From positions 2,976,001 through 3,040,000 of the forward strand of contig JAHLEZ010000004.1 of NCBI GenBank assembly GCA_020726505.1: a DNA stretch of 64,000 nucleotides, read 5' to 3'. Shown here in pieces: positions 1 through 11,996 of the stretch; position 1 is the first letter of the stretch; the number at the start of each line of letters is the position of its first letter. A program made the position numbers and the translations under genes. The stretch comes from Leptodontidium sp. MPI-SDFR-AT-0119 (Eukaryota > Ascomycota > Leotiomycetes > Helotiales > Leptodontidiaceae). The notes beneath the pieces were generated by a model. It had not been told where the DNA came from and did no database searches. It saw nothing but the letters and a program-made list of their open reading frames with translations.

Positions 1-225
1 TATCTTATATAGACTTTTATTTCTGGCTCAAAGTCAAAACCTCGAATCATTTCCTAGTATTCCAAAACCCCCCTCCATTTAGACCCCCTCCATTTCAGAA
101 CCCTCTATTTAAGAATTCGTCGAAAATGAAAAGGATCCACCCTCAGCGCTCAAGTTAATGATGCCGAAGAAATGCTAACAAGCGTGACTATAGGACTCTT
201 TACGAATCAACAGCGTCAAAGGCAC

Positions 226-612
226 TTAACAGCATTTAATTATTTGGACAGGTCTTTCGTCGTTATCAACGAAGAACAGGCCGAGAAGGTCATTCTTTAC
301 GCAGCGATGCTGCTCCAACAACACGTCCAACACGTCGCGGGGAGTTTGAAATACTCTTCTGCTCTTCAATTCGCTCTTCAAAAGTTCCCTATTGTCTCGA
401 ATTGGCTTACTGCGTCTCTGCTCGGGAATGGGCTTTCGTGGCCTGCAGATGTTGCATTGAAACTTTACATCGATGAATTGATGTGTTGTGACGCATTTCT
501 CGGAACGTCTGGAACTTCTATTCCTGACCTGGCGGCAATCCCCAAAAGAATGGGTGGTTTGGCGGCATTCATGGCCGCAGTTCCAGCGTTTCCAGATCTC
601 GGTACACATCAT
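226..612 (-). CDS. Small cysteine-rich protein, hypothetical
   Basis: This 128-aa frame starts at an ATG at 612 (a second ATG follows at once, at 609). The frame is open further upstream to 795, but that extension shows no conserved character. The N-terminal half has widely spaced Cys and His residues (MMCTEIWKRWNCGHEC at the start, later CNIC), which looks like a small zinc-binding fold. The C-terminal half is basic and charged and ends in CC. I do not recognise a named family. Two more small Cys-rich frames follow at 1153-1578 and 2094-2342, so this may be one of a local group. The opposite strand holds an open frame (172-621) without such character. Function unknown. Confidence 0.5.
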   Translation of the reverse strand: MMCTEIWKRWNCGHECRQTTHSFGDCRQVRNRSSRRSEKCVTTHQFIDVKFQCNICRPRKPIPEQRRSKPIRDNRELLKSELKSRRVFQTPRDVLDVLLEQHRCVKNDLLGLFFVDNDERPVQIIKCC

Positions 613-1152
613 GACGTTTAAGTATTCTGAGGTGGAGTTTTGGGCTGGATAAGGAGGGAAGGGTGAGTGGCTGGAATAGGGCTGGTATGTGATAACGAAG
701 AGAAGGTAAATGTTTCGAGACCAGGAAACATCTTTTATCTTATCCAACAATCTTTGTGCTGTTTCTCGAGATAATGAATAGAACAGAGGCAACAATGTCC
801 ATTGTCGACCAAAATCTTTATGATCCTAAAGTTAGACGAGTAAGAGTACCCTTCTTGGTTGTGCTCTTTGGAGAACAAGGTTCTTTGAATTCGATCCCTG
901 CAGCATCAGCACAGAGCGATATCCATGAGAGTCAATTCACAGAGATTTCTCAAATGCTGACGACCCAACCTCAATTGCCAATTCGCCTAGCAAAACGCAG
1001 CTAGCTCAGTGCTAGACCGAATTTTATTTGAAACTCATCATCAGTCCAAGTCAACTTATTTCAGTACAAGTTTTCAAACAAAATTAGTCCCCACATACAT
1101 CGTGTTTAAACTAATTAATCGTGCTATTTAAGTTACATGAAAAATTATCAAA

Positions 1153-1578
1153 TTATACATCGACTTTCTTCATCTCTCTCTCGACAGCCAAACTCTTTCC
1201 CTGTTCCACTTTTGCTGCCTCCTTGACCTTTGCCACCTTCGCCGCATTAACAGCATCCACCCTCCTCTCCTCTGAGAGTCTGTCTTCTTCGGCCTCTTTC
1301 TTCTTAAAAAGCAACTTGGATCTCAACCTCCTTTTCAAGGCCCCGTCTTGTCTCGCCTTGCTAACCACCTTAGCCGTCATAGATTCCTCGTCAATCTTCT
1401 TGCTACACTTGTTGCAAACGATTCCGATAGCTTGACACCAGTCTTTGTCTTTTTCGACGTACTTACTTCGAGCATTGGATGTTGCTTCAGCATGTTGTGG
1501 ACACTCCAACGGGCAGTATTTCGGAACACTATCAAAATTGGTATCACAGATTGAGCAGTGTTGGCGAATTATACACAT
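1153..1578 (-). CDS. Small cysteine-rich protein with basic coiled tail, hypothetical
   Basis: A 141-aa single-exon frame starting at ATG 1578. The first about 60 residues contain Cys pairs in the order CSIC, CPLECPQH, then C and CNKC, which could bind one or two zinc ions. The rest is rich in Lys, Arg, Glu and Ala (RRLRSKLLFKKKEAEEDRLS and onward), consistent with a charged helix or coiled coil. No signal peptide is visible, so a cytosolic or nuclear protein is likelier than an effector. It lies between two other small Cys-rich frames. No known family recognised; role unknown. Confidence 0.55.
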   Translation of the reverse strand: MCIIRQHCSICDTNFDSVPKYCPLECPQHAEATSNARSKYVEKDKDWCQAIGIVCNKCSKKIDEESMTAKVVSKARQDGALKRRLRSKLLFKKKEAEEDRLSEERRVDAVNAAKVAKVKEAAKVEQGKSLAVEREMKKVDV

Positions 1579-2093
1579 GTTGTCTATTTGTGTTTACGTA
1601 TAGTGAGGTATAAAGATGCTATGATACTGGTGATATACAGAGTGTATGCATAAGACTTGGTATATAAAGGAGCAAAAAGTATGAGACAAAGGAGTGCAGA
1701 GGAGAGGGGCATTAAATAGAACTGACAAAGACGCTGTTTATCAGCAGGACAAAGGTTCGAACCTAATGAATTCTTATTTCCCAAGGGTCACTACATTGTG
1801 TTCCAGACCTATCTTTCCTCGAAGCCATCGACGTCCTTTGATCCCAACAAACTTCATTGTAAAAGTACCAAATTCATTGTCTTTCAAAGACATTCAACAT
1901 TCTCGTCCGCTGCATTTAAATCAACGTCACATCCTAACCCCCCAACTCTTCAGATCTCATTCCTCAGCACTCCAGTACCACTCCTCTTCCTCCTAACCCC
2001 GCACCTCGACCCTCCCAAGCTCTCCTCTCAGAGCCCATGCTCCTCCCAACCCCCTGCGAAATAATCCTCTACATCTACAAGATCTTCGCAGAC

Positions 2094-2342
2094 ATGTGCG
2101 AATACCACTACCTCAAACATAGTTGCAAACACACCATCCAGAGCCCAATTACCCCCTGTCCGGCAAAATTTCCGGGTGGCTGGTTCTTTGCAAGCACATC
2201 GTGCAAGGAGGGAATACATGCCATAGAAGTGGATCACATGTGTCCAGCATGCGAAAGGGAAGAGATGGAGCGATCTAAGAGAGATCCGAGAGTCCTTTAC
2301 TTCTTTGGGGAGTTTAGGGAGATGGAATCGAGGTGTTGGTGA
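2094..2342 (+). CDS. Small cysteine-rich protein, hypothetical
   Basis: An 82-aa frame. I chose the ATG at 2094 rather than the one at 2037 because the Cys/His pattern begins directly after it (MCEYHYLKHSCKHTI). A second cluster, HMCPACEREEMERSKRDPR, follows near residue 60. The pattern C-x4-7-H/C-x2-H and then C-x2-C suggests a small zinc finger. The C-terminus is charged and ends near ESRCW. This is the third small Cys-rich frame in 2.4 kb. No named family recognised and no signal peptide seen. Confidence 0.5.
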   Translation: MCEYHYLKHSCKHTIQSPITPCPAKFPGGWFFASTSCKEGIHAIEVDHMCPACEREEMERSKRDPRVLYFFGEFREMESRCW

Positions 2343-2700
2343 TTGGAGAAGCAGGGCAGATTGCTTGCTGACAAACCGAAATAGGATTTTGTAAAGTTAA
2401 ATGTAACGTTTTATTTGAATTCCACGATACTATGATTTAATCATATTAGTAGAAAAACTGAATCAAAGTGAGAAAGATGTGAAGTATTACCGAAGGGGAT
2501 CAAAGCGAGAACGATGGGGGACAGCAACATGTCAAGTGACGGCCATATAGCGCAGTCCTCAGCATGTGCGAAGCAACGAAAAGGCTAGCTCACTATGCGG
2601 GACTTATCGGTTCAAATGATTTCCTAGTCTTCCTGCTTCGCTCTCAAAAAGCAACGACTTGATACACAGAAGAAAGACTCAAATTCCCCCCCCCCCCCTC
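2343..2700. other. Intergenic, no gene seen
   Basis: This 358-bp stretch between convergent genes holds no supported coding frame. It ends in a run of 13 C (2686-2698) just past the stop codon of the phospholipase D gene. Confidence 0.6.
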
Positions 2701-5596
2701 TCACGTATAAACCTCATCAGTTAAAGCATTCAGCGTCAATCCCTCCTTCGCAAAATCCACACCATCCATAAACAACAACGGCATCTCCACCAACGAGCCC
2801 CTGACCCGATCCAAACTCTCCTTCAACTCTGCCACTCCACCGGGGAATTCTTCTTTGACCACATGTCCGTACTCATACCTTGCGGGGATCTTTTCTTTAT
2901 CCTCTTCTTTGCTAGGACTGACGAAGAACTCCGAGAAGAACTCCTTGTAGTCTTCCCAGTTACGCACGTTATCCGCGGGTACGACGTGGAATGCTTTGGT
3001 GAACACCTCAGTATTGGTCGCTGCAGTGACGGTCCAAAGCTCCTCGAACTCATCGGATAGGACATCGCGGACGAGCACGTCGGCTGGAGATCCCCAGTCA
3101 TACGCATTGGGAGTATGGCTGAGAGGTAGAAAGTTATCATCTGGTCGAGTTGGGTCTTGGTGGGGAAGGAGACCGAGATGTTTACGGAACAGTTGTCGTC
3201 GGAGAGATGACGCGAATTGAGAAGCTTGGTAGGGCTTGTGGTTCATTTCGGATTCAATTAATGTGGGATCTTGGATCACAACGGCGATTTCTGAGTCGTG
3301 GTCTCCGAGTTGGGAACGATCATTCAGATTTGCGCTGCCACAGATCACGATTCGGTCATCTGCGATTAGGACTTTGGAGTGGATGTAGAGTTCTGAGTTA
3401 GGTAAGTGAGGATCGGGACGATGTTTTGGAAAGAGGAAAACTTACCCTCGCTAACATAAGCGTTGAATTCTGCTTCTTCGGATCCTGACCATGGAATGTC
3501 TTTGATGGAAGGACCGTAATCCATATAGCAAGCACTGACGCTGTCATACTTGCTTCCATCAGTGACTTGAGCACCAGCTTCTTGGTACTGCTCATAGGCA
3601 GGATTTGGTCGGCCATAGTAAGCACCAGTTCCTTCGCCTCGCCCATCATACCCCGCGCCAACGATGTCATCGTGCTCCCTTCGAGCATCCTCGTAGTCAA
3701 CACCGCTAGCATCATGAACCTGAGACATCGCTGAGCCTGCATTAATTCGATCATAGTTTCTCAGGTTGTAGAAACGAATGTACTGCTTCGAGTCCGGCAC
3801 TCCAGCTTTCTCGATGGCTTCCATGATGCTGTGGCCGCCTCGGCAGATGCTCTGGTACTGGTATTCCATGATGGCTCGTGTGCCGAGACTGTCATCAGCG
3901 TGAAGATCTCCTGCGAAGGCGGGAACAGCTGGCATAAGAACAATGACTTTGTACTTGTCTCCGCTCCGATATGCTCGAACAATGCGCTCAACGATGGCGG
4001 CTCCGATTTTGTTTCTGACAGGATGCTGTTGGTCGCCTGTGGCGGTGATGAAGAATTGATTCTCGATGTAGACGAAATGTTGACTGTTCCGAATGACCTC
4101 TATGTAGGCATTTGCAATGGAGTGCTACTTCGTCAGCTTATACAACCAATACTCCGCAACTGAGCTTACCTCTTTGGCAACGCCGTTGCTCCATTCAGTG
4201 CAACTTCTTACGAGCTGGATCGACATACCCGAGGATCCTCGATCGCCATATGAGTCTCCGGAGTTATCAATATCTCCTCTGCGTAGCCTATCGAACATGT
4301 CACTATGGATACCTGGGACATGGAATCGGTGTCCGTGGTGTCGTTCCTCACCACCAAAACCTCTCTCGGTGATCTCAGGGTTCTCCAGGCCTCGCTGAGC
4401 TTGACCACCTGATATGGAGATGCTGTTACTACCATTCTCTAGGTAATATCCTTCGGTGATACCGTTTCCATCGAACGTCAGACCCATATATCTAGGATCC
4501 TTTCTGACATCATACTTCTCCTCAAAAATGAAGTTCCATCGCTGTACGAAATGTGCCCGCAAGTCCTGGACCACCGGACCCCGCAAACAAATCGAGATAT
4601 CAGACCACCCCATTCGCGAGTTCTTGGTACGATCCAGCTTATTGTGCTCCCAATTTGTGACATCTTCGAAGTCATACACACGAGCATTGTTAAAGTCTTG
4701 GCCAGGAAATAGCGCTTTGTTGATATCGGTCGGATGGGCGTCAGCCAAGGGGTGGGAATTTGTGTCCCAGCGACCGAAGCACAGGTCAAGGCCACCCATG
4801 AAAGCAATATCGCCATCCACGAGACATAGTTTTTCATGATGAGCCCAGTAGAGAACAACATCTTTGTTCACTCCGTATAAGGCCCTGAAAGCATCGGCTG
4901 GCACATCAGCGAGCTGAAGTGACTTCAAGGAGAAGTTCTGTATGCTTGACAGAAGTTCGGATTGGATAACTGGGCCGGATGGAGCGTGATCAGGATGGCG
5001 GAATACAGCAATATTTGGGTGAAGTTGAAGTGCCTTCTTGGTATGGTCAGAGCACACTGTTGTTGATCAGCTTGAAATCCCTAAGTGGTGTATCTCTCGG
5101 AAGGCGACTCACGTGTCAGAATCTGCGAAACTTCCTTATAAATGATCACATTGACCTTCACGCCTCTTTCAGCAGCGGCTAGCAACATGCGATCTATTCT
5201 GTAATCCTCGTTCTCGGTCGGAGGACGTCTCAAGTAGAGCTCTGTCTTAGGTCAGCTGACCAGATATTGAGACTTCCCAGCTTGGGTGGACATACCGGGA
5301 CTCAACCACCAATCCAATATCCAAATACTCTCCCTCGCCTCTTCGATTGCAACAGACACTGCCCACATGTATCCGCAGCCGTCCACGTACCATTTTGCCT
5401 CGTTGCTGGTCCGTGGAGGGGCGAAGCTTTCAAAACGATTGCCGCCATTCTGACCTTGGACTACATTGCTCGAGTTCTCTGTATTGCCTTGAGATTGAAC
5501 GCTTGGCTCCTCATCTCCTTGGATGTTGTCGATTTCCTTCTTGATATGAGACGTGAAGCTGTCAAACGCATTCTTTGCGTCGCCAAAGAACGACAT
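2701..5596 (-). CDS. Phospholipase D (SPO14/PLD1-like, short form)
   Basis: Five exons on the minus strand: 5596-5296, 5241-5113, 5056-4170, 4124-3446 and 3392-2701. Introns are 45-56 bp GT-AG, and the exons join to 2688 nt, 895 aa, with phase kept throughout. The start MSFFGDAKNAFDSF at 5596 is preferred over the upstream GTG/ATG frame. Two HKD catalytic motifs are present: HHEKLCLVDGDIAFMGG near residue 216 and IHSKVLIADDRIVICGSANL near residue 669, the second followed by NDRSQLGDHDSE. These make the phosphatidyl-enzyme intermediate that converts phosphatidylcholine to phosphatidic acid plus choline. PX and PH domains at the N-terminus, as in yeast Spo14, are absent, so this is the shorter plant-like form common in filamentous fungi. 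It appears intact. Membrane trafficking or lipid signalling is the family role, not shown here. Confidence 0.93.
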
Positions 5597-6053
5597 CGTG
5601 TCTGTGTTTGCGATAAGTTGGTTTGGCGGGGAAGAAGGATCAAAGGACCTGACTCTATCGGATATGACCGGGCTATCCACCATGGAAGTTATTCACAAAG
5701 AGACGAAGGTGAAGTTGTTGATAAATCCGTCTTTGAGATGAGCTGTGTGTTGCGTATCAATGTGGTTTCAGATGTATCCTTGGCAGCTGCAAAACGAAGC
5801 TCTGGTGGAGCGGATCAAAGAACCCTGAAAGCTCGGAGGGCGAATCAATGATGCGGAGCTATTCAGCCACGATGGAGGGGTCGATGTGGCTGCGGAAAAA
5901 CAAACGAAGACCTTTGTTGACACAAATTGCATGTGAAGAAAGCTAATTTGGAGGATAAATGCCAAATATACATTATGAAGTCGTGAAATCATAAAAACAT
6001 AAACATTAAGTCTTAAGTCCAGCTTGAGCGCATAACTTGAGCTGGGAATCATT
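5597..6053. other. Intergenic between two minus-strand genes
   Basis: No supported frame. This is the promoter side of the phospholipase D gene and the 3' flank of the DUF6536 gene. Nothing distinctive seen. Confidence 0.6.
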
Positions 6054-8487
6054 TTACCCACGATACCAGCGGAAAGTCACAGGTGGCGAGACGTACCTCC
6101 CACTCAGTGCACAATGCCCAACACCTTGTGAGATATTCACGACACCCCATTTCACCGGCCCCAAAGCAGGATCGTGCTCATCCGCCAGCGGATGGCAAGC
6201 TGCGCTGAGAGCAGCACTACAACTTCCAGCCAAGGGCATTCCTCCATTGTATCTTCTGAGCCCCATGCCTACCCCAGCAATCAACACAAGCCAGCCAATT
6301 CCAATCAGGAAAATTAGCGCGATGCACGAAAATCCGCAAGTGAGGATTGACTGAGAGGTATCGAAGTTTCCATGCTCGTCAAAGACGTCGATGGCGACTA
6401 GGAACAGACTTTCGGATAATATCCAGTGGGTAGCGATCGAGACCAGCGAAATCGGGATGAGATACCGATATGGGAGAGATAGAAAATATGTTGATCGCTG
6501 TGTTCCTCGTGGCGAAGTGACTCTGAGAGATCTCTGACGATGCGCCAGATCGTGCCATTCTTTGGAAAAGGACATGCATGTGTACATTCTATTGTAGACG
6601 ATATCTAGTTCTAGCAATTAGCATATTCTCTGATGATGCGGTTTGACCAAAAGGAGACATACATAACATGGATAGAATTATCTGTGGGGAATTTGCGAGA
6701 AGAACGTTTTTCATGAGACCTGGGCTGCCGAGGATTGGAGTATTCCAACGAATCAACGAAGCTGATGTGACTGTCCCGAACCCGAGATCCCAAAGAGTTT
6801 TGATGTCGCTCCTATAAGAAGTGAGTTGAATCCTGGAGTAAACACTCCAACCGCAAAGCGTTGGTTCAGAAGAGGGACATACGCTGTGGTGGTGTAGTGA
6901 ATGGCATATTTAAGAGCAAACGACAGAGCAATGACTGCTACTGCACACCTGGAAGATATCAGTATCGGCTTCGATAAGAGAGCTATAGACTCACATTGTG
7001 TTCGAACCTATCCATCGTTGAAGCCCCACCGCCTCATACGTGAAATGCTTCTTCACAGTCCATCGTTTAGGTTCACCGTCTGGCCACCCATTCTCAAAAT
7101 CCTTCTTCGTTGCGATACACATCCCAACTGTGTTCCGATCCGGATCGTCCAAGAAGCTACTCAGAGCATCTCCCAAAGTGACAAATGTCGGCTCCCGACA
7201 CTTCCAAATTGTCACGACCATACAAAACAACTTCACAAAGTTGCACGCGAGAACGGCAATCATGATCGGAACGGCAAATTCGAGCCGGCATAGATCGTCC
7301 ACTTTCTGGCTGAGACAATATTCCACTTCCTTATCAGCCATCAGAAAGGCTTCGTTTTCGTAAAGTGCGACATGGATTGAGCAATCGAAGTTATCGATCG
7401 GGATTGTCTCCAATGTATTGTTGGCCCCCTGAGTCGTTCCACAGACCCACGAATTCTGCGTATTGACATACATCCAATCCAAAATTCCAAGGAGAGGGTC
7501 CGAATTCTGGCCTGAGACTACGACAAGGGCGTGTCTCCTCGACGAGAGATAGTCCACTCCATACGCTCGGATGCAGTCTTCTGGCGTTAGTTTGTCGTAG
7601 CTCGAAATATTCTGCTGCATTTGTGACACGATGAGATGGTGAAAGTCATCCGAGCCGTCCAAAGTCCACTCCGATCCATTGACGAAATCTTCGGTTACTG
7701 CTGCGACGATATACTCGTTGGCCGTGAGGCTTACAAAGATTGCAGAATTGAACCTTTCCAGTCAGCGGTGCAGATCCAAGAAATCGGATCACTTACATCA
7801 AATGAAGTGGTACAGAACTCAAAGCAAGTAGTACCCAAAGAATCACCCTGCTCTTTTTGATCTTCATCAGATTCCTGAAGCTTTGAATCCCGATATCCAG
7901 CCAAGTGTTGCGTTCATGTGCTTTGTCAACTTCTCTCCGCGTTGGCGAGCACAGGCATTGCATGCAATAATTACTCGCACCAAGAAGGATGGTGCTAATG
8001 ACATTAATTGCAACGTGAACCCACAGTCCAATTTTTTTGATTGTCGGGCAAGTACCTCGATGAATGGTTCCGATCCCCCCCGAGAGACCGAAGGTTTTGG
8101 ATGCCCAGATTGTGACAGTGACGTTCAGGATGAGTGAGGCGGCAACGACAAGGGCACAGTAAACTGCACCAAGTCTCCATCCCTCAAATTTCTTTGGCAC
8201 AATCGCTTGGTGGTTTAACGATCCGCTTGATGGCTTGGGTGAGCTTTGATATAAGCGTTCCTGCTCTGAGGGGAGCAGTTCGTCGGTGCTTCTGAACAAT
8301 GGTGGAGGGGGATCAATGCGAGGAGGTTCCCAAGGACTGTTATTTGGTAAGTACGTTCTCGAATATAGTGTTGGGGGAAGGTGAACACTCACTCAAGCTC
8401 GATATTTTCAATTCCGAAGGTCGGGCTAGACTTGCGAGTTGATCTCGCAGGAGTTGTTGGAGAGAGCAGCCCAGAATCGAACGCCAT
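6054..8487 (-). CDS. DUF6536-family multi-pass membrane protein
   Basis: Six exons: 8487-8393, 8336-7797, 7753-6995, 6948-6883, 6811-6663 and 6604-6054. They join to 2160 nt, 719 aa, in one frame with GT-AG introns of 43-71 bp. After a Pro-rich cytosolic start come the family blocks FEGWRLGAVYCALVVAASL (first membrane segment), a GTCP motif, then a strongly conserved stretch with HVAINVISTILLGASNY, CMQCLCSPTRREVDKAH and WLDIGIQSFRNL. Later segments include LRVTSPRGTQRSTYFLSLPYR and a C-terminal SCSAALSAACHP plus GHC motif. All this matches the fungal DUF6536 family, whose function is unknown. Several hydrophobic segments point to the plasma or an inner membrane. The gene looks intact. Confidence 0.88.
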
Positions 8488-9713
8488 ACTACCTCTTGAA
8501 TACTGCCCTGCTTCAAACCGCTCGCGAAAACTCAAGGGCCGGTCCATCTGGCTCTGGGGTAGGTTGTCTCAGTACCATGATAGTTTGCCGTCAGTTTTCC
8601 TGAGTATGGAGTGGACAGATGCAATAATTTTCAAACAATGTCGTTGACAGCAGCCTAGTCTGTGTAACACAGTGGCTACTGCCATGTACCTGGCACTTCG
8701 CAGCAGCCCAAAAACCTTTCAGATGAAAAACTGAATGATTGGATATCGCGCTTCTGGTAGGGCTGAGATGATGTATATTGTGCAACACGCGTTTACCCCC
8801 CCCCCCAACACCGGGACGCCAATATACTGAACGACGAAAAAAATTCCAATGACAACTAATCAGAAGTAAAACTCAAAAATCGAGTGAAGTTCGAATAGAA
8901 ACGAAAGGCTGGCTTCTGGGACATATGTAGGGCATCGGACCTGCCCCTGGTCAAGCTGGGCTGAAGCTGAATGCACCTTGCTATTCGACCACTGAAAAGC
9001 CCCCAAATTTAGCCACCGGAACAACCCATGTGTCGGAAGACACTGCATATCGTGAAATGCTGATTATGGAAACATGATTGGGTCCAAGATCGAGTCTCAT
9101 GATAACGTGTGTTCGTCAACTGGTTCAGCGAGAAGCCACGCATCGAGTCATCCAAGATCCAGCTTATCCAGCTTGGATTGCAACTACGATGACAGCCTCT
9201 TCGAATCTATCTCCATCCACATCTGAGAAGAAATAAAATCAAAAGTTGCACGATAAGGCTTTGAGCAATGGGGCGAAAAACCAAGGCTCCGAGAGTAGCA
9301 AATGCATCATCCACTTGGCGCTGGAATCCTTTTAGCCTGTAAGCTGCAGCTTATCTCTACTGCAAAAATCGATATGAATCGAGAAAAAATGATTGGATAG
9401 AGATCAACGGCCCCTATCTAGATGCCATGTGCAGTGCATGAAGGGGCAATGTTGAGAAAAAAATGATGTCAGATGCCCGCAGCCTTTCCAACAGTGCTAT
9501 CACGTGATGACAGCCCCAGGACTGTGGCCTTTCCTTTTCCGTCTCAAACTTTCGATGTGAGGGGGCTTAAAGAGAAAGAAATGGTTGGTTACACTTGAAG
9601 TTCAAATGCGGTTTCACTTACTATGAGGTGAATTAAGGATTTTAGCCAAGAGCCGGTGAAGTTCACGAGATTACCTGCGACAAAGCGTGTTGTTGAAGCC
9701 ATTCTCAGCCAGC
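8488..9713. other. Intergenic region with C11 tract
   Basis: About 1.2 kb with no supported gene. It contains a run of 11 C at 8796-8806. It is the 5' flank of the DUF6536 gene and the 3' flank of the HET locus. Confidence 0.55.
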
Positions 9714-11996
9714 CTACCCCAACCAAAACCTCTTCAAAACCGGCTTCAGGGACCCAATAAGCTTCAAGTCATCCCTATGTACTCTCATAACGACCGCATC
9801 AAGCCTATATGCAATTCCGTCTCGCCATTCCAGCAGTAAAAACTCATAATCAGTCTGGACTGAATCCGCCCTCGCCAACATTAAAAAGTCCTGCGCATCC
9901 CCACGAAATCTTACGCAAAGTTCGGATGGAGACTTGGAAGGAGTGACGTAGACGTCTAACTCCTCGTTCTCAATGTATACATAGCAAATTGTTACTCTGC
10001 CCAAGCCTTTGCTTGGCTGTTCGGGGATATGTACGACAAGCTTGAACACTACTCCTGTGATCTGCAGTGCCGTCTGTGATGGTTTCGTGGTTTCCCCGAC
10101 GAGGTCTTCGAATTGCATATTCTTTATTTTTAGATGCTTTATGTCTTCGGTGCCCCCCGTCCCACCCCATCTATGGCGTTGATCAACATTTCGGGTATAA
10201 GTACTAGGCTGGTTCCACTGGTCTGTTGCAACAACGGTAAAATATGGTTGGAACCCCTCTGCACCAGAATAATAACTGTTTATTGGCTCAATTGCCCCCG
10301 TGGAAAGAGGTCTATCCTATGCGGCCTACGACCGGCTTGGGAAATCCGAACGCATTGGCCCCATGCACTTCTGCTTCCAACCAAGAGCCCAAGGCATATA
10401 TTCAATTGGAAGACCATTCGAGAAATGGCTTTTAATCTTGCCAATGAGATCGAATAATATAGCTGAGAAAGCGTTCAGCGAGTCCGAAGGATATGTAATC
10501 TTGCGCTTCTTATAATCAACAAGTAACTGAGAGTACATGTGGAGCCGTTGCTCAGTGGACCGTAGGCTCTGGTTTCCGGTCATTCTAAACACTGCAGTAG
10601 AGAATTGCCGGCGCTCCTTGAACGGCTTTTCTCGAAACGGTGGATCCACAACTACCGTGGGGAATGTTTCTGAAAACTGCCACTCATTGCACTCATAGTA
10701 GACCTGAGAGCGAGTGAAAATAATGCAGCGGCGGGAAAGCATCGCTTCTTGAAGCACCCAACCTCTCCCGCTCCATGGAGATTGCTTGGCATACGCCAAC
10801 AAAAGCGGTAATCCGGAGACAAATTGGTGCCCGTCAATTTCGTGACGTAGCTGTCGGGGAAACCAGTCTGTGTGAATTCGAGAAAGCCCTGAGTTGGCAG
10901 ATGTTCCAGATAGGTCAACAATTATTGCCCAAGAGTTGTGGTATATTTCGTGCATGATCATAATCTGGCTCTGCTTGTGTTCGTCGTTCATTTGGTCAAT
11001 GCAGAGCGAGTCGACCCAAAGATAACGCTTCCCAAGCTTTCGTACGACGATCATAGCATCCTCGATGGTTTGGGGTAGCCGAGGAAGAGTCGTGTTGAGT
11101 GGATATGATATTTGCTTAACCGAACCCCAAACGTAGCTCAGGGCAATATAATCCGGTGGAGTCGAGGTATCAAATAACACAATCTTGCGCTCCCCAACAT
11201 CAACAAAACGACTTGTATCAAATTGCCAAAAGTCTATATCGGGGTCTTGGCAGTTCTCATGGCTAGATATACATTCCTCGATGCGAGATCCTACAAACTC
11301 GAAATCTGTTTCTCCGGCGACAAACTGACAAGTACGATTCTCAGCTTGAGACATGTAAATTGCTATTCGTGTTCCGAACCTTGGAATATCCCGCCATGGC
11401 ATCTTCGGACAAAGAAATATTCCGCGTTGCTTTCGTTGAGCTTTTGACTGCTTAACCATCACTGTCACTTCCGATTGAGACTGGTGCGCTTCCTTGTCCT
11501 CAATGAATGTTGTCATGAGTCGTTGGATTTGAAGCTGATGTGTATCGTGGAGCACAGCACGTAACATTGACATAATTAAAAGGTGACAAAGTGGGCAGCT
11601 GCTGAGGAATACAGTGGTGCCGCATTCTCCAAGATCAGGGACGACGATGTCGATCAGACCAGGCGGATATCTGTGGGGATTCAAAGGGTTCGTCTAGAAG
11701 TTGTCCGTCCACGGCATTTGAAAAAGCTGGAGAAAATTAAGGTCTTCGCATCTTCGACACACTGTACGAGGTTGGTCGATATGTAGACGTAGTTGCTGGT
11801 GAAATTCATCGAGGAAGTCGTCCAGGTCTGGTGGTTTATCAACTGTGTCCAGATAGATTTTCGGGTCCGGGCTTGGAAGAGGGCAGTTTCTCATGACATG
11901 GGAGAATTTCCTACAGCGAAAACACCATGGCAAAGGGTCTTTGGGTAATCCCAAAGCCAAATCTGCCGTCGAGGCTGTCAAGTCTTCCACGTCCAT
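9714..11996 (-). pseudogene. HET-domain protein interrupted by three in-frame TAG codons
   Basis: One continuous frame of 761 codons from ATG 11996 to the stop at 9714, broken only by TAG at 11696-11694, 10328-10326 and 10319-10317. The N-terminus has Cys pairs (CFRCRKF and CRRCEDLNFLQLF) usual before HET domains. The HET core follows: DYIALSYVWGS, then RYLWVDSLCIDQ, then WSGRGWVLQEAMLSRR. The second and third TAG sit where relatives carry Trp in the FPSWSWAGW-like motif. TGG to TAG is a C-to-T change at CpA on the other strand, the RIP signature. The first Trp of the motif is CGG, which is not a RIP change. No frameshift is visible, so inactivation is recent or the stops are bypassed. HET proteins trigger vegetative incompatibility cell death. 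Confidence 0.8.

Noticed and set aside
172..621. Plus-strand open frame of 149 codons
   Set aside because: It overlaps the Cys-rich minus-strand frame and shows no motif; the minus frame has clear Cys/His spacing.
10119..10330. An intron removing the two TAGs in the first HET locus
   Set aside because: The frame stays open for about 66 codons after the second TAG up to the C-terminal part, and donors near it (GTCGTA, GTAGGC) are poor. Not wholly excluded.
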